DNA of 64,000 nt. Origin: Tremella fuciformis (Eukaryota > Basidiomycota > Tremellomycetes > Tremellales > Tremellaceae). The position numbers and the translations under genes were made by a program. The stretch covers positions 436,501 through 500,500 of the forward strand of contig CP136497.1 in NCBI GenBank assembly GCA_032768795.1, read 5' to 3'. Below are positions 36,788 to 48,123 of the stretch, piece after piece. Positions within the stretch are counted from its first letter, which is position 1, and each line of letters opens with the position of its first letter. The notes beneath the pieces were generated by a model. The model was not told the DNA's origin. It saw only the letters and a program-made list of their open reading frames with translations, and did not search any database.

Positions 36788-38491
36788 ATGGGCAACGCAC
36801 CGTCGCATCAGAACTCGCCGAGCCGAGGCGGTCACGGCCACGGACCGAACGGCGCGGGCGGCACCCACAATGGCACGGGAGGATCCGGCTCTGGGTCCGG
36901 CCCCACGTCGCCCACGTCAGAGAAGCGTGACCGCTCGTCCTCGCGCCAACCCAACCTCCGCCTCCCCATGCCCGCTCGTCCGACCACCATTTCGCCCGGC
37001 CACTCGAACCCCACCTCTCCCTCTGGCGGCCGATCAGGATCGCCCCGACGGCGCAAGTCGCTCGAGCTGCCCGACCTGAACAAGCTGGCCTTCACGCCCG
37101 CCGCGCCGGTAGTGACCATTGCGCATCACACGTCGCACGGCCTGGAGGCGCCCGCGGGTCATGCGAAGCGCCATTCGGACGTCGCTGGCAGCTCTATGCC
37201 GGCCGGCTCGAGGCGCTGGCAGCAGGCGCTAGGGGGCAGAGCACCGCTGGGCGGGATGGGCCTCAGCCCCATGTCCAAGCTGGAGTCCGGGCAGGGACCC
37301 ATGAGTGCGCCCGTCCACATGCCCAATGCGAGCGTCAGCCCTACTCGGGCATCGGCATCGACCGAGAACCCGTACTTCCCTTCTGCGCCTACTCCTAAGC
37401 CTGAGGAAGTGCCGCTCGCAAAAGCACTGCCTATACCGATTCCCGGCAAGACGGCTCCTGCTGCCGAGCAGCAGAGACAGACGATGCAGATCAACACACC
37501 GCCACGCGCGGGCACGTCGCCACCGCCCTCGACGGTCGCGCCCACTCCTGCCGAGCCGAGGCCTGCAGAGGGAGACGACGAGCAAGCGAACGATGGGCTG
37601 GTGGCCGTGCCTATTCAGTGGACGCAGGGCGGCAAAGAGGTGTATGTGACAGGCACTTTTGCCGACAACTGGAAAGGCCGGGTCGAGCTGCGCAAGAGGT
37701 ATGCATATCGCGCTCGAAAGACTACTCATCGCTAATGCCATAGCACACACGACTTCAACACCGTCCTGCGGCTACCTCCTGGCGAGCACAAGATCAAGTT
37801 TGTCGTCGATGGAAGCTGGCGGTGTTCGAAGAGCATCCCTACGGCCACGGACGATGACGGAACTCTGGTCAACTACATCGAGGTAGAGGCGGCCAAGACC
37901 CAGGAAGAGCTCAAACAGGAGTGGGCGGTCGCGGTCAAGCCTGTGTCCAGGGAGGAAGAGAGTGGGTTGTTTTGGCTGTCTCACATGCACGAGCTGACGT
38001 GGCAGTCAACGACTCCAAGTGGACCAATGTCATCCCACCAGCACTGTCACTCTACCAATACCTCGAAGAACTACCTCATCTCTTCGCCTCTCGGGAGCAA
38101 TACCAGTCGTTCCTGCAGGGCGCGCCTTACCTTGCACCCGTACCGCAGCCGCCGATGCTGCCCCGTATCATGGATAAGGTCATTGTCAATGCAGACTACC
38201 GCAAGGTCGACAACAGCGCCCATTCAGCTCAGCAGATGCCAGCTGGACGGGATGACAATTCGATTCTAGCGGTACCAAATCATGTGGTTCTGAACCACTT
38301 GACTGCAAGCGCAATCAAGAATGGGACGCTTGGTGTGGGGACGACTACCAGGTACAGGCAAAAGGTGCGTATCCCGAAGTGATATACGGACATGGGAGCT
38401 GACCAGTCAGTACATCACGACAATGTACTTTAGGCAGACGGGCGACGATGTCGTGACTCCCGGGCCAGCACCGAACCCCGTGGCCGCATAA
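36788..38491 (+). CDS. GAL83: SNF1/AMPK complex beta subunit (GAL83/SIP family)
   Basis: Scaffold and localisation subunit of the SNF1 kinase. Exons: 36788-37698, 37744-37961, 38006-38364, 38411-38491; 522 aa. The start MGNAPSHQ is a consensus N-myristoylation signal, as in AMPK beta, and supports this ATG. A long Ser/Pro/Gly-rich linker leads to the carbohydrate-binding (AMPK1_CBM) domain at about 275-350: VPIQWTQGGKEVYVTGTFADNW, FNTVLRLPPGEHKIKFVVDG and WRCSKSIPTATDDDGTLVNYI. The C-terminal ASC domain, which holds alpha and gamma subunits, has IPPALSLYQYLEELP, PPMLPRIMDKVIVN, VPNHVVLNHLTASAIKNGTL and YITTMYFRQ. It is divergent from SNF1, its physical partner. Confidence 0.95.
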
Positions 38492-39216
38492 CCCGGAATA
38501 TCGCCAAGCGGCTCGTCGGTTGCCGGCTCGTCGAGGCGGTGAGGTGGCAAATGATCGATCTTGTTCAAGCTTCAAGTGGCAAGCAAGGCTACGTGTGCTG
38601 TGCGCTGGCGTTGCGCCTGTGGTTCGCAGTTGCCACCGACTGAAAGCACTGTTTTCCCGCAGCAGGCAACGAATGTATATGGAATAGAGGCGAGGGTTCA
38701 AAATGTAGCAAAGCCAAGAGCAGAGATTGAGCATCCGCAGCATTTTGCATATGCACATCGTTGAGAGCATTAGAATACAAACCCTGAGTGCACGTGGCAG
38801 ATTAGCGGCGTCGCAGTTGGGAGAATCCCCGAACCCGAACACCGCCATGGACCATCTCTCTCTCTCACTTTCTCTCTTCTTCGTCTGTTCTTTCCACGTC
38901 CATCGCTGTCCCGTGGCTCGCAAGTCGATCGCCGCTCGACCTCGCCTAGTCCTGCTCGTCGACGCGAGGTGTCGATCTGTCCTTTTCTCTGAAAAGAGTG
39001 GAGACCCCGCCTTCACAGCCCCAGCTCTGGCCCTCTTGGCGGCCACTCCCCTCCACACACGTACACCGCAGCTCGCTTGTCTTTTTCGCACTTTGGCACT
39101 ATAACTCCACCACGAAAAACCACCATCGCACCCCTTCCTTGCATGATCACCCTCCATCTAGCTCGCTGGGACTCGTATCCGCCCAGTAACACAGCCGCTG
39201 GGGTCGGGTCGTCAAC
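38492..39216. other. Intergenic, upstream of the VHS gene
   Basis: 725 bp between two plus-strand genes. CT-rich and C-rich toward the 3' end, as expected for a basidiomycete promoter/5' UTR. No gene recognised. Confidence 0.4.
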
Positions 39217-42200
39217 ATGAAACGCCTCTTCCGGAGTTCCAAGCCGGACGTCTCGCCCCTTCCCCCGCCACCGCTATCGTCTGCCCCTCCCGGCCCACCA
39301 CCGTCCGACCAGCGCGCCAACGCCGTCTCGCCCGTGCCGCCGCAGGCGCAGAGGCAGCATCACCAACACCAGCACCAGCATCCGCATCTACATCACCATG
39401 GGCAGCAACAAGGGAGCGTGACTCCTTTCCCACTCGACTCGCCGGCTGGCGCTGCTCCTCTACCCAAAGGCAGCAAAGAGCAGCTCGGCGCGATGACCAT
39501 GGCGGCGAATGGCGTGCCGAGTCTGGCGGAGATGCAGGCCCAGTATGCTCAGCAGCAGCAACCCCCTCCACCACCACCACCCTCAGCGGCGGCGCAGCAG
39601 CAGCAGAAGGTGGGCCGCAAGCTCAGCTTGCGCGCAAAGCCTCAGGCCCCGCCGCCTGCTGCAGCACAGGTGGCTTCGCATTCGCCTCGAGGGACCGGCG
39701 CGCAGAGCCCAGAAGGCTGGACGATCGTATCGCCTCAATCGCTCCAGATGCCTTTACCCCCGACCCTCAATGGCGATGTACCCTATACATCATCTCCAGG
39801 TCTACCGCAACCACCCTTCCTCCAACCTTCCCATCACCAAGGCTCTTCGCCTGCTGTCACACCGGGCCTCTACCTTCCTCCGGGAGCAAGACCACCCTCG
39901 CCGCAGCTCCGACCGGCCACTCCCACCAAATACCCCTTCTCCTCCAGTCCGTCTCAGACCAGTCTTAATGGCCCCTTCGCCTTGGCGATGAACGAGGAGA
40001 GTCGGCAGAGAGATAGAGGATATTCTTCAGCGTCAAGTGGAGGAGGTCGTAGCGACTACGAGTCCTCGGTCTCGCATTCGCAGGCACATTCTCACTCCCA
40101 TCACACGGCCGCCAAGCTCTCGCGGTCGCCACAGGCTGCCGGTGTCACTCGATCACCCCTCGTGAAGTCGTACCAGCAAGATTCGATGTTGACCAACGGT
40201 GCCGGTCCCGGTATTCAGGCCTTCCCTTCACCTCAACCATTCGGCCCACCCTTGACCAACGTCCCCAATCCCTACTCGCCCGTCTCTGACGATCCTCACA
40301 CCAACAGTCTCCAACCTATGGAAGCGTTCAACGCCCCGCAGAATCCTCGTCGTGACCTTCGACCTCCACCTCCCGATGCCGCGACCCGCCCGGTCGAAGG
40401 CAGAGAGAAGGAAAAGGAGAAGGAGAAGAAGAAGTTCTGGGGTGTAGCTTGGGACCGCAAGGAGAAGACCAAGGAGAGAGATCGAGATCGCGGGATGGAT
40501 ACCTCTCGTGGTACGATAGAGGAGGATGGTAGATTCAGCACGGATGGCGCGGACGGCAGTGTCCTAGGTCATCAGGCACCGAGCTCGACTGGACATACCG
40601 TCGAAGAGACCCGAGGAAAGCTTCTGGGCTTGGATCTGGGCAAATTCAAGGAGAGTGGCCAGGCCGACAGCGTCACGTTTGCCATTCGTCTGTCCTCCCA
40701 TGCCGCCTTGGAGCGATACTGACTTCTCAGAAATGTTGTGCACTCGCACAGAACCCCCACTGGCCGCGATCTACGACGTCACCGAGCGGATCAACCATTC
40801 TCACTCCCCCGACTCGGTCGCCAAGGAGGCCTCCAGGGCTATCCGAAAGCAGTTCAAGCATGGAAACGAGGCAGAACGACGTGCAGCAGCAAAGGTGTGG
40901 CTCATCCTGATGCGCAACATCTCCACGAAAGGCTTCCGCGCCCATGCCAGCAGCAAGAAATTCATGGCGTCTCTCGAGCCTATCCTCATGGCCCCTCCCA
41001 GCAACCCTTTGGTTTCTGCCCACACGCATCGCATGATCACCGATATCTTGGCAGACCTCGTCTTTCAGTACGGAAATGAAAAGGGCTGTGAGGCCCTCGG
41101 AGAGCTCTGGTGCAAAGTCAAGATGCCACAGGAGGCTGAAGGCGTACGTTACTCACTTGCTTGAAGCCTGGCTGAGCTGACGGGTAGGGCGTCCCACTCC
41201 CATCTGACCATCATCTTTACACACCCGAGGCTCAATTTGCTGCTCGGTTCCCGGATACTTTCACGGCCGACCTCACTCCACCTGGCTCTGTTCCAAGCTC
41301 GCGTAGAGGTTCATCGGCCCAGCACACGACAGCTCGGAACACACCTGCACCCGCACCTCTGAGCCGCACTCGCTCGCCGGCCTATGCTCAGGGCGGACCG
41401 CAGTACGAACATTTGACGAATCATGATGAGGATATCAGGCGACTGATCGACGAATGTACGGCGGCAAAGGAAAGCGCCAGGGTGCTCGCAGAGGCTCTTA
41501 TCTACACTCGGCCCGAGGAGCTGGAGCAAAAGCCGATCATCCGCGTGGGTATTGGGCTGTTGCACATTGCCTTTTTGACTGAGTCTCAGGAATTCTACCA
41601 GAAATGCTTCCATGCTCACGAATCTCTCACGAATCAGATGGACTGGGCACAGGCCGAGGCGGCGCGATCGCGCGAGAGGGTCGATGGCAATGCTCTCATG
41701 AACGGCATCCCACCTGAGGATGGGCTTGGAAAGGGCACGACGGTGGAAGAGAGGGCCCTTGGGGCGTTATTCGAGGCCCATGGACAGCTTGCCGAAAGCT
41801 TGAAGCAGCATGACGATCTTTCGAGGATGGCTATGGATGAGAGGGAGTTGCGGGAGGTCAGAGAGCGAAGCAAGAAGGAGACGAGGATTGACAGAAACGT
41901 GAACCCTGCGTTGCCAAACATTGGCTGTGCTGACATTGGACAGGTGATTGACCCTACCGGCGGTCTGTCGATCCCCGATACCCAGCAGGCTTCGTCCTCT
42001 CGTTCGCCCTCCCCAGGACCATATTCCCGTCTTCCCGAGCGCTCCCCCAGGAGACCCGATCTTCCCTTGCCGCCTTCTCAAGGAGGCACGACCCCGCTCG
42101 ATCGCTCACGTACGCCTTCGCCCGACACGCACGATCGGGCTCTGCCACATCCGCCCAAGCTCCCCGGGACTGCTTCTCCACGAGCACCCTCTCCACTTGG

Positions 42201-42678
42201 CCTGCACCGTGCGCAAAACTCGCGACCACTGCCAGTGCCACTCAAGAACGGCAATACCTACTCTGATGCCTCGGTCAACTCTCATGTCCTCGTCAATGGC
42301 CAGCCGATGACCCGCACGCACACCTCCGAGCGCAAGGATACCGGCAGCTCTGGCGATGCTGATGCCGAAGCGGAGGAAGAGGAAGTTGTGCGAGACAAGC
42401 CTTCTCGCAAGGCGCTCGGCAAGCGTCGAGCCATTCCTGACGAGGACAACCACTTCAACCCGGACGACATGTTTTTCCCGAATGGCGATGCCAATGCCCT
42501 CAAGCGTCAGGTATCGCGAGAATCGTCAGAGGAGAGCCTGATGGCGGACGAGGTGTACCTGAGCAAACCGGTCAAGTATGCCTACGACGCGTACCAGGAG
42601 AAGGTGGACCAGCTCAAAGCGGCCAGCTCTGGCGGGAGCGGATCTAGCGAGGGAGAGCAGGCTCGTGCTCCTAGGTGA
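39217..42678 (+). CDS. VHS-domain protein with Pro/Gln-rich N terminus (LSB5/GGA-like)
   Basis: Predicted adaptor in endosome/actin-linked trafficking. Exons: 39217-40687, 40731-41143, 41188-42678; 1,124 aa. Residues 1-480 are low complexity with His, Gln and Pro runs and a KEKEKEKKKFWGVAWDRKEK charged motif. The VHS/ENTH-like superhelix spans about 485-630 (VTFAIQMLCTRTEPPLAAIY, VAKEASRAIRKQFKHGNEAE, AAAKVWLILMRNISTKGF, LADLVFQYGNEKGCEALGEL). A helical GAT-like segment follows at about 700-860 (DEDIRRLIDECTAAKESARV, EFYQKCFHAHESL). The tail is Ser/Pro-rich and disordered. The donor of intron 1 (GTCTGT) was chosen because it alone joins the two halves of VHS helix 2 in frame. Confidence 0.78.
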
Positions 42679-42823
42679 AGAGCATGAACGAGTTGTAGCA
42701 TCTAGACACGAATCGAGACGATCATCGTACGATTATGCTAAACAGTCGTATCGATCAATCCTTTCCTGATACCTGCTGCAATCCTTTCCAGAGGGAAACT
42801 AGATGGCGACAAGCAAGGTGCCA

Positions 42824-43612
42824 CTATGCCATGCTGCACGGGTTCAACGCTTCGACCAGCATGATATCCCCATCAGAGCTGGGCGACGCCTCGCCCTCTT
42901 CTTCCGCTTGCCTAGCGGATGAATCAGTCCGAAGCTGACTTGTATACTGGGGATTCTCAAACTTCACCCCGACTCGTGTTTCCCCACTCGACAGGGCATC
43001 GTCATGCTCGCCAGCAGAGAGGTCATACTGAAGAAGAATGAGCTCTTCATCTTGGTCGGGGACATGATCGCAGTCCCTACCGTACGCAGCATCAGTCAGC
43101 TCGATCTTGATGCGGGAGAGCAAGGCCCTGCCCACGCACGCAGAAAGATTTCTGAGCGGCTCGACTTTCGATGACTTATCGATCGTCCTGCTCTGCAGCA
43201 CCGCGCGGTCGGTGGGGGAGGTGTCTGCCCAGCCCAGGTCAAACGCCTCAGCTACCATGCTGTGCAGCTCCGAGTCATCGGGGAGGACGCCGTGAGTCAA
43301 TTCGAGTGCTTCCTCGGGCTTCTTGGGTGAGCATAATGAGTTCCAACGCCTCTGATACGCCTCGAGGCGTTGTGCTACTTCGGGCTTTGTCGCCAGGGGA
43401 TGCGTATACTCTGCATCCTCCGTTTGCAGCTCGATAGCGTTTTCGTAGCCTCGCTTGCCACTCATTGTATGGACGGTCATGCCGAACTCAGAGTCGTCGT
43501 TCTGCCGGACGATGACGCGTGCGCAGATGGCATACGAGGTGTCTCTGGTGCGTTGTCCCGGACGATGGTATATCTGGACACTGCCATGCTTTGGCGTGGG
43601 AGCTCCGTCCAT
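42824..43612 (-). CDS. Unknown protein, divergent member A of tandem paralog array
   Basis: Single exon, 262 aa, no recognised domain. It shares with the three genes to its right the segment RLEAYQRRWNSLC, an acidic DDSELHSMVAEAFDLGW motif, then L-x-x-R, PLRNLSACVGRALLSRI and a late EELILLQY block. It lacks the YGPPGQPD motif, so its N-terminal half has diverged. The end is acidic and Ser/Glu-rich. No signal peptide or membrane segment. Function unknown. Confidence 0.6.
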   Translation of the reverse strand: MDGAPTPKHGSVQIYHRPGQRTRDTSYAICARVIVRQNDDSEFGMTVHTMSGKRGYENAIELQTEDAEYTHPLATKPEVAQRLEAYQRRWNSLCSPKKPEEALELTHGVLPDDSELHSMVAEAFDLGWADTSPTDRAVLQSRTIDKSSKVEPLRNLSACVGRALLSRIKIELTDAAYGRDCDHVPDQDEELILLQYDLSAGEHDDALSSGETRVGVKFENPQYTSQLRTDSSARQAEEEGEASPSSDGDIMLVEALNPCSMA

Positions 43613-44072
43613 GGCTTTGCTCTAAGGTCCCAGATATTGTCTTTTGCGCGTTATGTTCTCAGTTCGGGAGGGCGAAATTCTGGAGTCGGAAATGGCTAGC
43701 ATCTATATAAGAGGTGGCGGGGGGTGCCCTTTACAGTGAGGAGAAGGCGTTGGGGCTCGCAATATACCGTCGACTCAGCACCACCAGGTTGGAAGCCAAT
43801 TGCCTTCCTCAATGACTGGTCTGCTGCGCTGCGCAGTCTCCTCAGAAAGCCTCACGTATGTGAGCGTCTGGCTGAGGAGACGCAGGCCGGGAGTGACACT
43901 GTCCTTTCGGACCGTAGAGGCGAAGATGTGGTGCGGACGAGCTCGTAATGAATTATGCGGTTTCCACTCGAAGCTCGAGTTGATGACGCCTATGTTTGAC
44001 TTTTGCCTGCAGCCATTGATGGCTGAAGGGACAGCAACAGTCGTCGGGAAGCTCTGCAGGAACGGAACATAT
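43613..44072. other. Intergenic before the solo LTR
   Basis: 460 bp upstream of paralog A. No gene recognised. Confidence 0.4.
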
Positions 44073-44270
44073 TGTCGGGATCGGTGAACGCGAGTTGGTA
44101 TGTGAGTGACTGCCTTGCTGGTCGACTGATATGCCAGGATGAGTTACCAGGTGACAGATGAATAATACATTCTTCGAAGAAGGTATCCTCTCCTTCTCAG
44201 TCTGTATATGTAGAGTTCTCACGGGTAGTCGGCTACTACGGACATGTCCGTGATGACGTATTCCATTACA
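44073..44270 (-). mobile_element. Solo LTR of the resident chromovirus
   Basis: 198 bp that differ from the LTRs of the full element at 53296-60033 by a single visible substitution. It has the TG...CA ends (bottom strand) and is flanked by the 5-bp direct repeat CATAT (44068-44072 and 44271-44275). No internal sequence remains, so it is the product of LTR-LTR recombination. Confidence 0.92.
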
Positions 44271-44879
44271 CATATCGTGTGTATGCATGAACGTGGCGCG
44301 CACGGAATACTCTACAGACCGCCACAGTCAGACTGCTTCCGCGGCCACTGAGCACACGTCCAGTTCCCCTCTTATTTCGGTGTGGTCGGTCTCGGGCCAG
44401 CAGCATGTGTAAACGATCGATGCATACCTACTCGAGACCAATGTCTTTAGTTGCAATTCGAACGTGTCTGACACGGGACTTTTGCTTCCAATATGGTAAA
44501 GGGTGCGGAATCAAGTAGGACATGATAATCATCATGACCCATGCTCTTGAGTATGACATTCTGACGCAGATGAAAATAACAGGTGTGCGTGCACTAGGAC
44601 GTCTCACTATTTTCAGAGGTCGAGGAGGGGAAAAAGTCCATGCCAGAGGAGAGGGGAGGGGGGATGAATAAATCTGGATTGATCTCCTTCACAGATAGGC
44701 CTTGGGGGCGAGAAAGTGGCCTAGGAGTCTGCCGATATCAGAAGCCGATTGAAGCGAACAATGATTATCGATGTTGACGGAGGAATCGTGCATAGCGACG
44801 CCATCATGAGCTCATACCTCATCTTTCCATGGACTCAAACCCGTCGGCTGAGCCCGGAGGCGGTCCAACGTCGTCGCTG
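44271..44879. other. Intergenic after the solo LTR
   Basis: 609 bp between the solo LTR and the 3' end of paralog B, on average AT-richer than the gene space. No gene recognised. Confidence 0.4.
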
Positions 44880-45845
44880 CTAGCTAAGCATTACGTAGTC
44901 GTAGTAGAAGCCGCACAAATCTTCATTGTACGGCAGCGTTTCGTTAATGCCCTGGTGTGATATGCACGCGCCGCCCGCCTTGTATGGGTACGCAAGAGTG
45001 ATTGGCTCAATGAGCTCAGTCCCGGATGTGTACTGGAAGAAATGCAACTCTTCGTTCATCTTGGAATGAGGAACGAAGCAAGACCATTCAAGCGATTGAA
45101 CAATTTCACTCCGAATTCTCTCATTCAATGCAGACTCGACTTGTCGTGACAGTTTGTCGAGCGGTGAGGTGTCAATCGTACCCGTAAGCCTTTTATGAAG
45201 CAGAGTCTCCTGCGTGGCTAGATCAAGCTTCGTCCAGCCCAGTTGAAAAGCTTCCAGTGCGAAGTCGCGCAGCTGCGAGTCCTCAACTGGGGAATCTACC
45301 GAGGAGCCGGACGGCAGCCTTTTTTCACATATCTTCTGCCAGAGGGCCTGGTAGGCCTCGAGCCGGCCCTTCCCCTCTGGTGGCGGCGGGAAGGGAATTC
45401 TAGCTCTTACGTCAAGAAGCGATCTCAACGTTTCCAATCGCATGCTATCCGCCTCCCGAGCGAAGACGTCGGAATCAGGCTGACCTGGTGGGCCGTAGAC
45501 CATTTCGACCCGCAGATCAACCTTGTTGTTGCCGTCAAATCTCGTGGTGACTTTGACTCCAATCGTAAAATACTTTTCACCTGTGAACCGACCCTTCTTC
45601 ACAGAGATAGTCAAGTAATCGGGTTTGACGCTCTGAGTGCCGTCGCTGACTCCCTGGGAGCCTTCGTTGACGCTGTGAGAGCCGCCATCGAAACTTTGAG
45701 TGCCGTCATCGGTGCTCTGACTGTCGTCGCTGACACTCTTAGCGCTGTCGCCGGCCAAGGTCATGCTAAGCTGTGGTTGCGAGCGATGCGTACTTTGAGG
45801 TAAAAACGATAGCTGGACAGGGGTCATTGTGAGGGTGAAGCGCAT
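44880..45845 (-). CDS. Unknown protein, member B of tandem paralog array
   Basis: Single exon; 321 aa if it begins at the ATG at 45845 (MRFTLT), a start shared with member C. A later ATG (MTLAGDS) is an alternative. The first 80 residues contain degenerate 7-residue repeats of the type SVSDDSQ / SVNEGSQ. The core has KKGRFTGEKYFTIGVKV, VYGPPGQPD, RLEAYQALWQKICE, FALEAFQLGW, KRLTGTIDTSPLDKLS and NEELHFFQYTSG, all echoed in members C and D. No catalytic motif, signal peptide or membrane span was recognised. Function unknown. Confidence 0.65.
   Translation of the reverse strand: MRFTLTMTPVQLSFLPQSTHRSQPQLSMTLAGDSAKSVSDDSQSTDDGTQSFDGGSHSVNEGSQGVSDGTQSVKPDYLTISVKKGRFTGEKYFTIGVKVTTRFDGNNKVDLRVEMVYGPPGQPDSDVFAREADSMRLETLRSLLDVRARIPFPPPPEGKGRLEAYQALWQKICEKRLPSGSSVDSPVEDSQLRDFALEAFQLGWTKLDLATQETLLHKRLTGTIDTSPLDKLSRQVESALNERIRSEIVQSLEWSCFVPHSKMNEELHFFQYTSGTELIEPITLAYPYKAGGACISHQGINETLPYNEDLCGFYYDYVMLS
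45640..45745 (-). repeat. 21-bp coding repeat (7-residue units) in member B
   Basis: Imperfect 21-bp units encode (S/T)-(V/T/F)-(S/D/N)-(D/E/G)-(D/G)-(S/T)-(Q/H). About five units precede the conserved core. Confidence 0.7.
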
Positions 45846-46995
45846 CACCCTGCAAGCTTGAAGTACACTTGAAGGTTATCCACCAGTCTTCGATGTGATG
45901 GACAAACGACTGCACATGAATGTGAAAATTTTGTTGAAGCGTGCGACTCGATGTTTCGCTTGTATCCTCATAAAAGGACGGCACGGCGACCAGCGCTCTG
46001 AGGCAGAGGTGGGCTCCGCTCTTGGCCTTCATATCAAATTGTGCGAAAATGCAACATGCATCAATGGGCGGAGGCAGGCAACACCTATTCGGGTACGGTA
46101 TCACCTGCGTGGAATCCTGCTGGTAGACGGATGTCGTTGCTTGCGACTTGCACACTTTCTGTGTGAGTTTAGCGTGCTCCTTCAGCGCAGTGGGTCGTAT
46201 CCATCATGCTTGCGCCTGCCACTTCTCCTCTGTCTTGAGCTTTGGGGGCCGGTTGAACCCTTACAGACTCGGAAATCGCGGTAGGAGTGAAGCAAGCCGT
46301 GCGCACGGACTGAGACGACAGGGTGATGGCATGGATAGCTGCTTGCCTCTTGTGCATCGCGTGCAGAACCCATCCTCGGGCTGTTCCCTCAGCCGGTCTT
46401 CCCACTTCATCGCCTGTCGTCATTCGCCAAGGTAAATTACGCTGTGCAGTTCAGACTGTTACACAACGATTTGAGCTATGCATCCCTCTATCTCTGCAGC
46501 TCGGTAATAATGAGACATCGCTCTGGCGGTCTGTGCAACATATAATGTGCCCATGTGATTTGTTGTTGATCCGACATGTCTTCATTGTTGCGACCTCAAC
46601 GAGCCGATGTATATCTGGAGAGCCCGCCGTATCAGGACTGCATGAGGAATTCCAGTCTAGTCTAAACCCCGGAGCAGATAGGGGACCGTGGGGACCGGGT
46701 GGAAGTTGCCTCTTCCGAAGTTTAGGTTCTGCTTTCTTCTTTGGATATCATGGTCTCGAGTAAAAAGGGCACGAGGATTCCGTAAGCCTCCCGTCGTGGA
46801 CGATAGTTGACGAGGGTTCAAGTTGGTGGGGCTCTGCAAGATGGAGTTTGTAAAATTGGGTGCGAGGCATACACATATCAGCTTCATGTTCAGAGGCTGG
46901 TTGAAAGAATTCCGAGAGTATATAGTTAGTTACATGTAGCTCGCTGATTGACAGATAACCTAGTAAGGAGCTGGATAGAGTACAACTGAATATTT
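45846..46995. other. Intergenic between paralogs B and C, with duplicated module
   Basis: 1.15 kb. The part at about 46197-46335 is clearly related to 48466-48622 upstream of member C, so gene and upstream DNA were duplicated together. No other gene recognised. Confidence 0.5.
46197..46335. repeat. Duplicated upstream module, copy 1
   Basis: Shares GCTTGCGCCTGCCAC, ACAGACTCGGAA, TAGGAG-GAAGCAAG, GCGCACGGACTGA and GAGACGACAGG blocks in the same order with 48466-48622. Confidence 0.7.
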
Positions 46996-48123
46996 CTATG
47001 GGCAACGATATTCGTAGTCGTAGTCCACTTGGACGTAGCCATCGCTGTCCTCCCCTGCCGCGTCGGCTTCGCTCGGGCATGTCGGTGTGCTGACATATGA
47101 GTGGGGGCCCAGACTATCATTGAACAGTACCGTTTCGAAAACACTCCGGTCTGTTATGTACTCCCCGCGTTCCTTGTATGCGTACGTCTTTGCGAGCGGG
47201 CTGACGGGGCAAGCGTGTGGGGCGTACCGGAAGAAATGCAGCTCCTCATTGACTTCCTCGTCTGTGAGGAGGCAACTCCAGTCAAAATCGTTTATACGAG
47301 CCCTCATCTTGGCATTCAAAACTTTTTCAACATTCTCCGAGAGTTGATCAAGCGGCGAGGTATCGAACGTACCAGTCAATCTTTTACCGATCAGATCCTC
47401 TCGCCAGCTTTGATCCAGCTGGGTCCACCCGCACTGAAAAGCAGCTCGTGCCAAGTGGTGCAGTTCCGAGTCGTCGACTGTACAGCCTTTCGAAGGTCCT
47501 TCTGCCATCACAACCGTTTGCGTCTCACGGAGCCTGTCCCAACGAGCTTGATAGGACTTGAGCCTCTCTGCCCTCTTCGGAACCTCTATCTCCACAGGCC
47601 CCAGACGGAGCCCTCTTCCTGAATCTGGCTCCACCACGAATACCGGCGACTCAGGAGGAGATGGTCTGTTGATGTCCTTCATGGCACCGTCTCGCTTGCA
47701 GTCCGCCTCGCGCGCGAGGACTTCGGGATCAGGTTGTCCTGGTGAGCCGTATATGGCTTCGACCGACACTGTGACGGTATTGTCGCCCTCCAGTAACGTG
47801 GAGACGCTGACGCCGATTGCAAAATAATCGTCTCCCGTGTACCTGCCCCTCTGCACAGAGACGGTCAAAAAGTCGACCTCCACCCTCTGGGCGCCGTGGT
47901 TGACGCTCTGGGGGCCACTGCTGACGCTCTGAGGGTCATCGCTGGCACTCTGGGAGTCGTCGCTAACACTCTGGGCGTCATCGCTGATATCCTGGGCGTC
48001 GTTGCTGTTACTCTTGGCGCCATGGTTGTCTTCTCCGGTCATGCTGAGCCGCAGGTGAATGTGATTCGCTTTTTGACGTGAGGAAGGGTTTGTGTGTAGG
48101 TCAACTGTGCGAGTGAATCGCAT
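46996..48123 (-). CDS. Unknown protein, member C of tandem paralog array
   Basis: Single exon; 375 aa from the ATG at 48123 (MRFTRT), the position equivalent to member B. An acidic Ser/Asp/Gln repeat region (SVSDDSQ, SASDDPQ, SVSSGPQ units) precedes the core: QRGRYTGDDYFAIGVSV, IYGSPGQPD, RLKSYQARWDRLRE, DDSELHHLARAAFQCGW, KRLTGTFDTSPLDQLS and NEELHFFRYA. The C terminus is Asp/Tyr-rich (DSDGYVQVDYDYEY). An extension upstream of MRFT is open but has no counterpart in member B. Function unknown. Confidence 0.65.
   Translation of the reverse strand: MRFTRTVDLHTNPSSRQKANHIHLRLSMTGEDNHGAKSNSNDAQDISDDAQSVSDDSQSASDDPQSVSSGPQSVNHGAQRVEVDFLTVSVQRGRYTGDDYFAIGVSVSTLLEGDNTVTVSVEAIYGSPGQPDPEVLAREADCKRDGAMKDINRPSPPESPVFVVEPDSGRGLRLGPVEIEVPKRAERLKSYQARWDRLRETQTVVMAEGPSKGCTVDDSELHHLARAAFQCGWTQLDQSWREDLIGKRLTGTFDTSPLDQLSENVEKVLNAKMRARINDFDWSCLLTDEEVNEELHFFRYAPHACPVSPLAKTYAYKERGEYITDRSVFETVLFNDSLGPHSYVSTPTCPSEADAAGEDSDGYVQVDYDYEYRCP
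47893..48016 (-). repeat. 21-bp coding repeat (7-residue units) in member C
   Basis: About six imperfect 21-bp units, recognisable on the top strand by recurring CTCTGGG(A/C)GTC(G/A)TCGCT. Unit number and register differ from member B. Confidence 0.75.
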
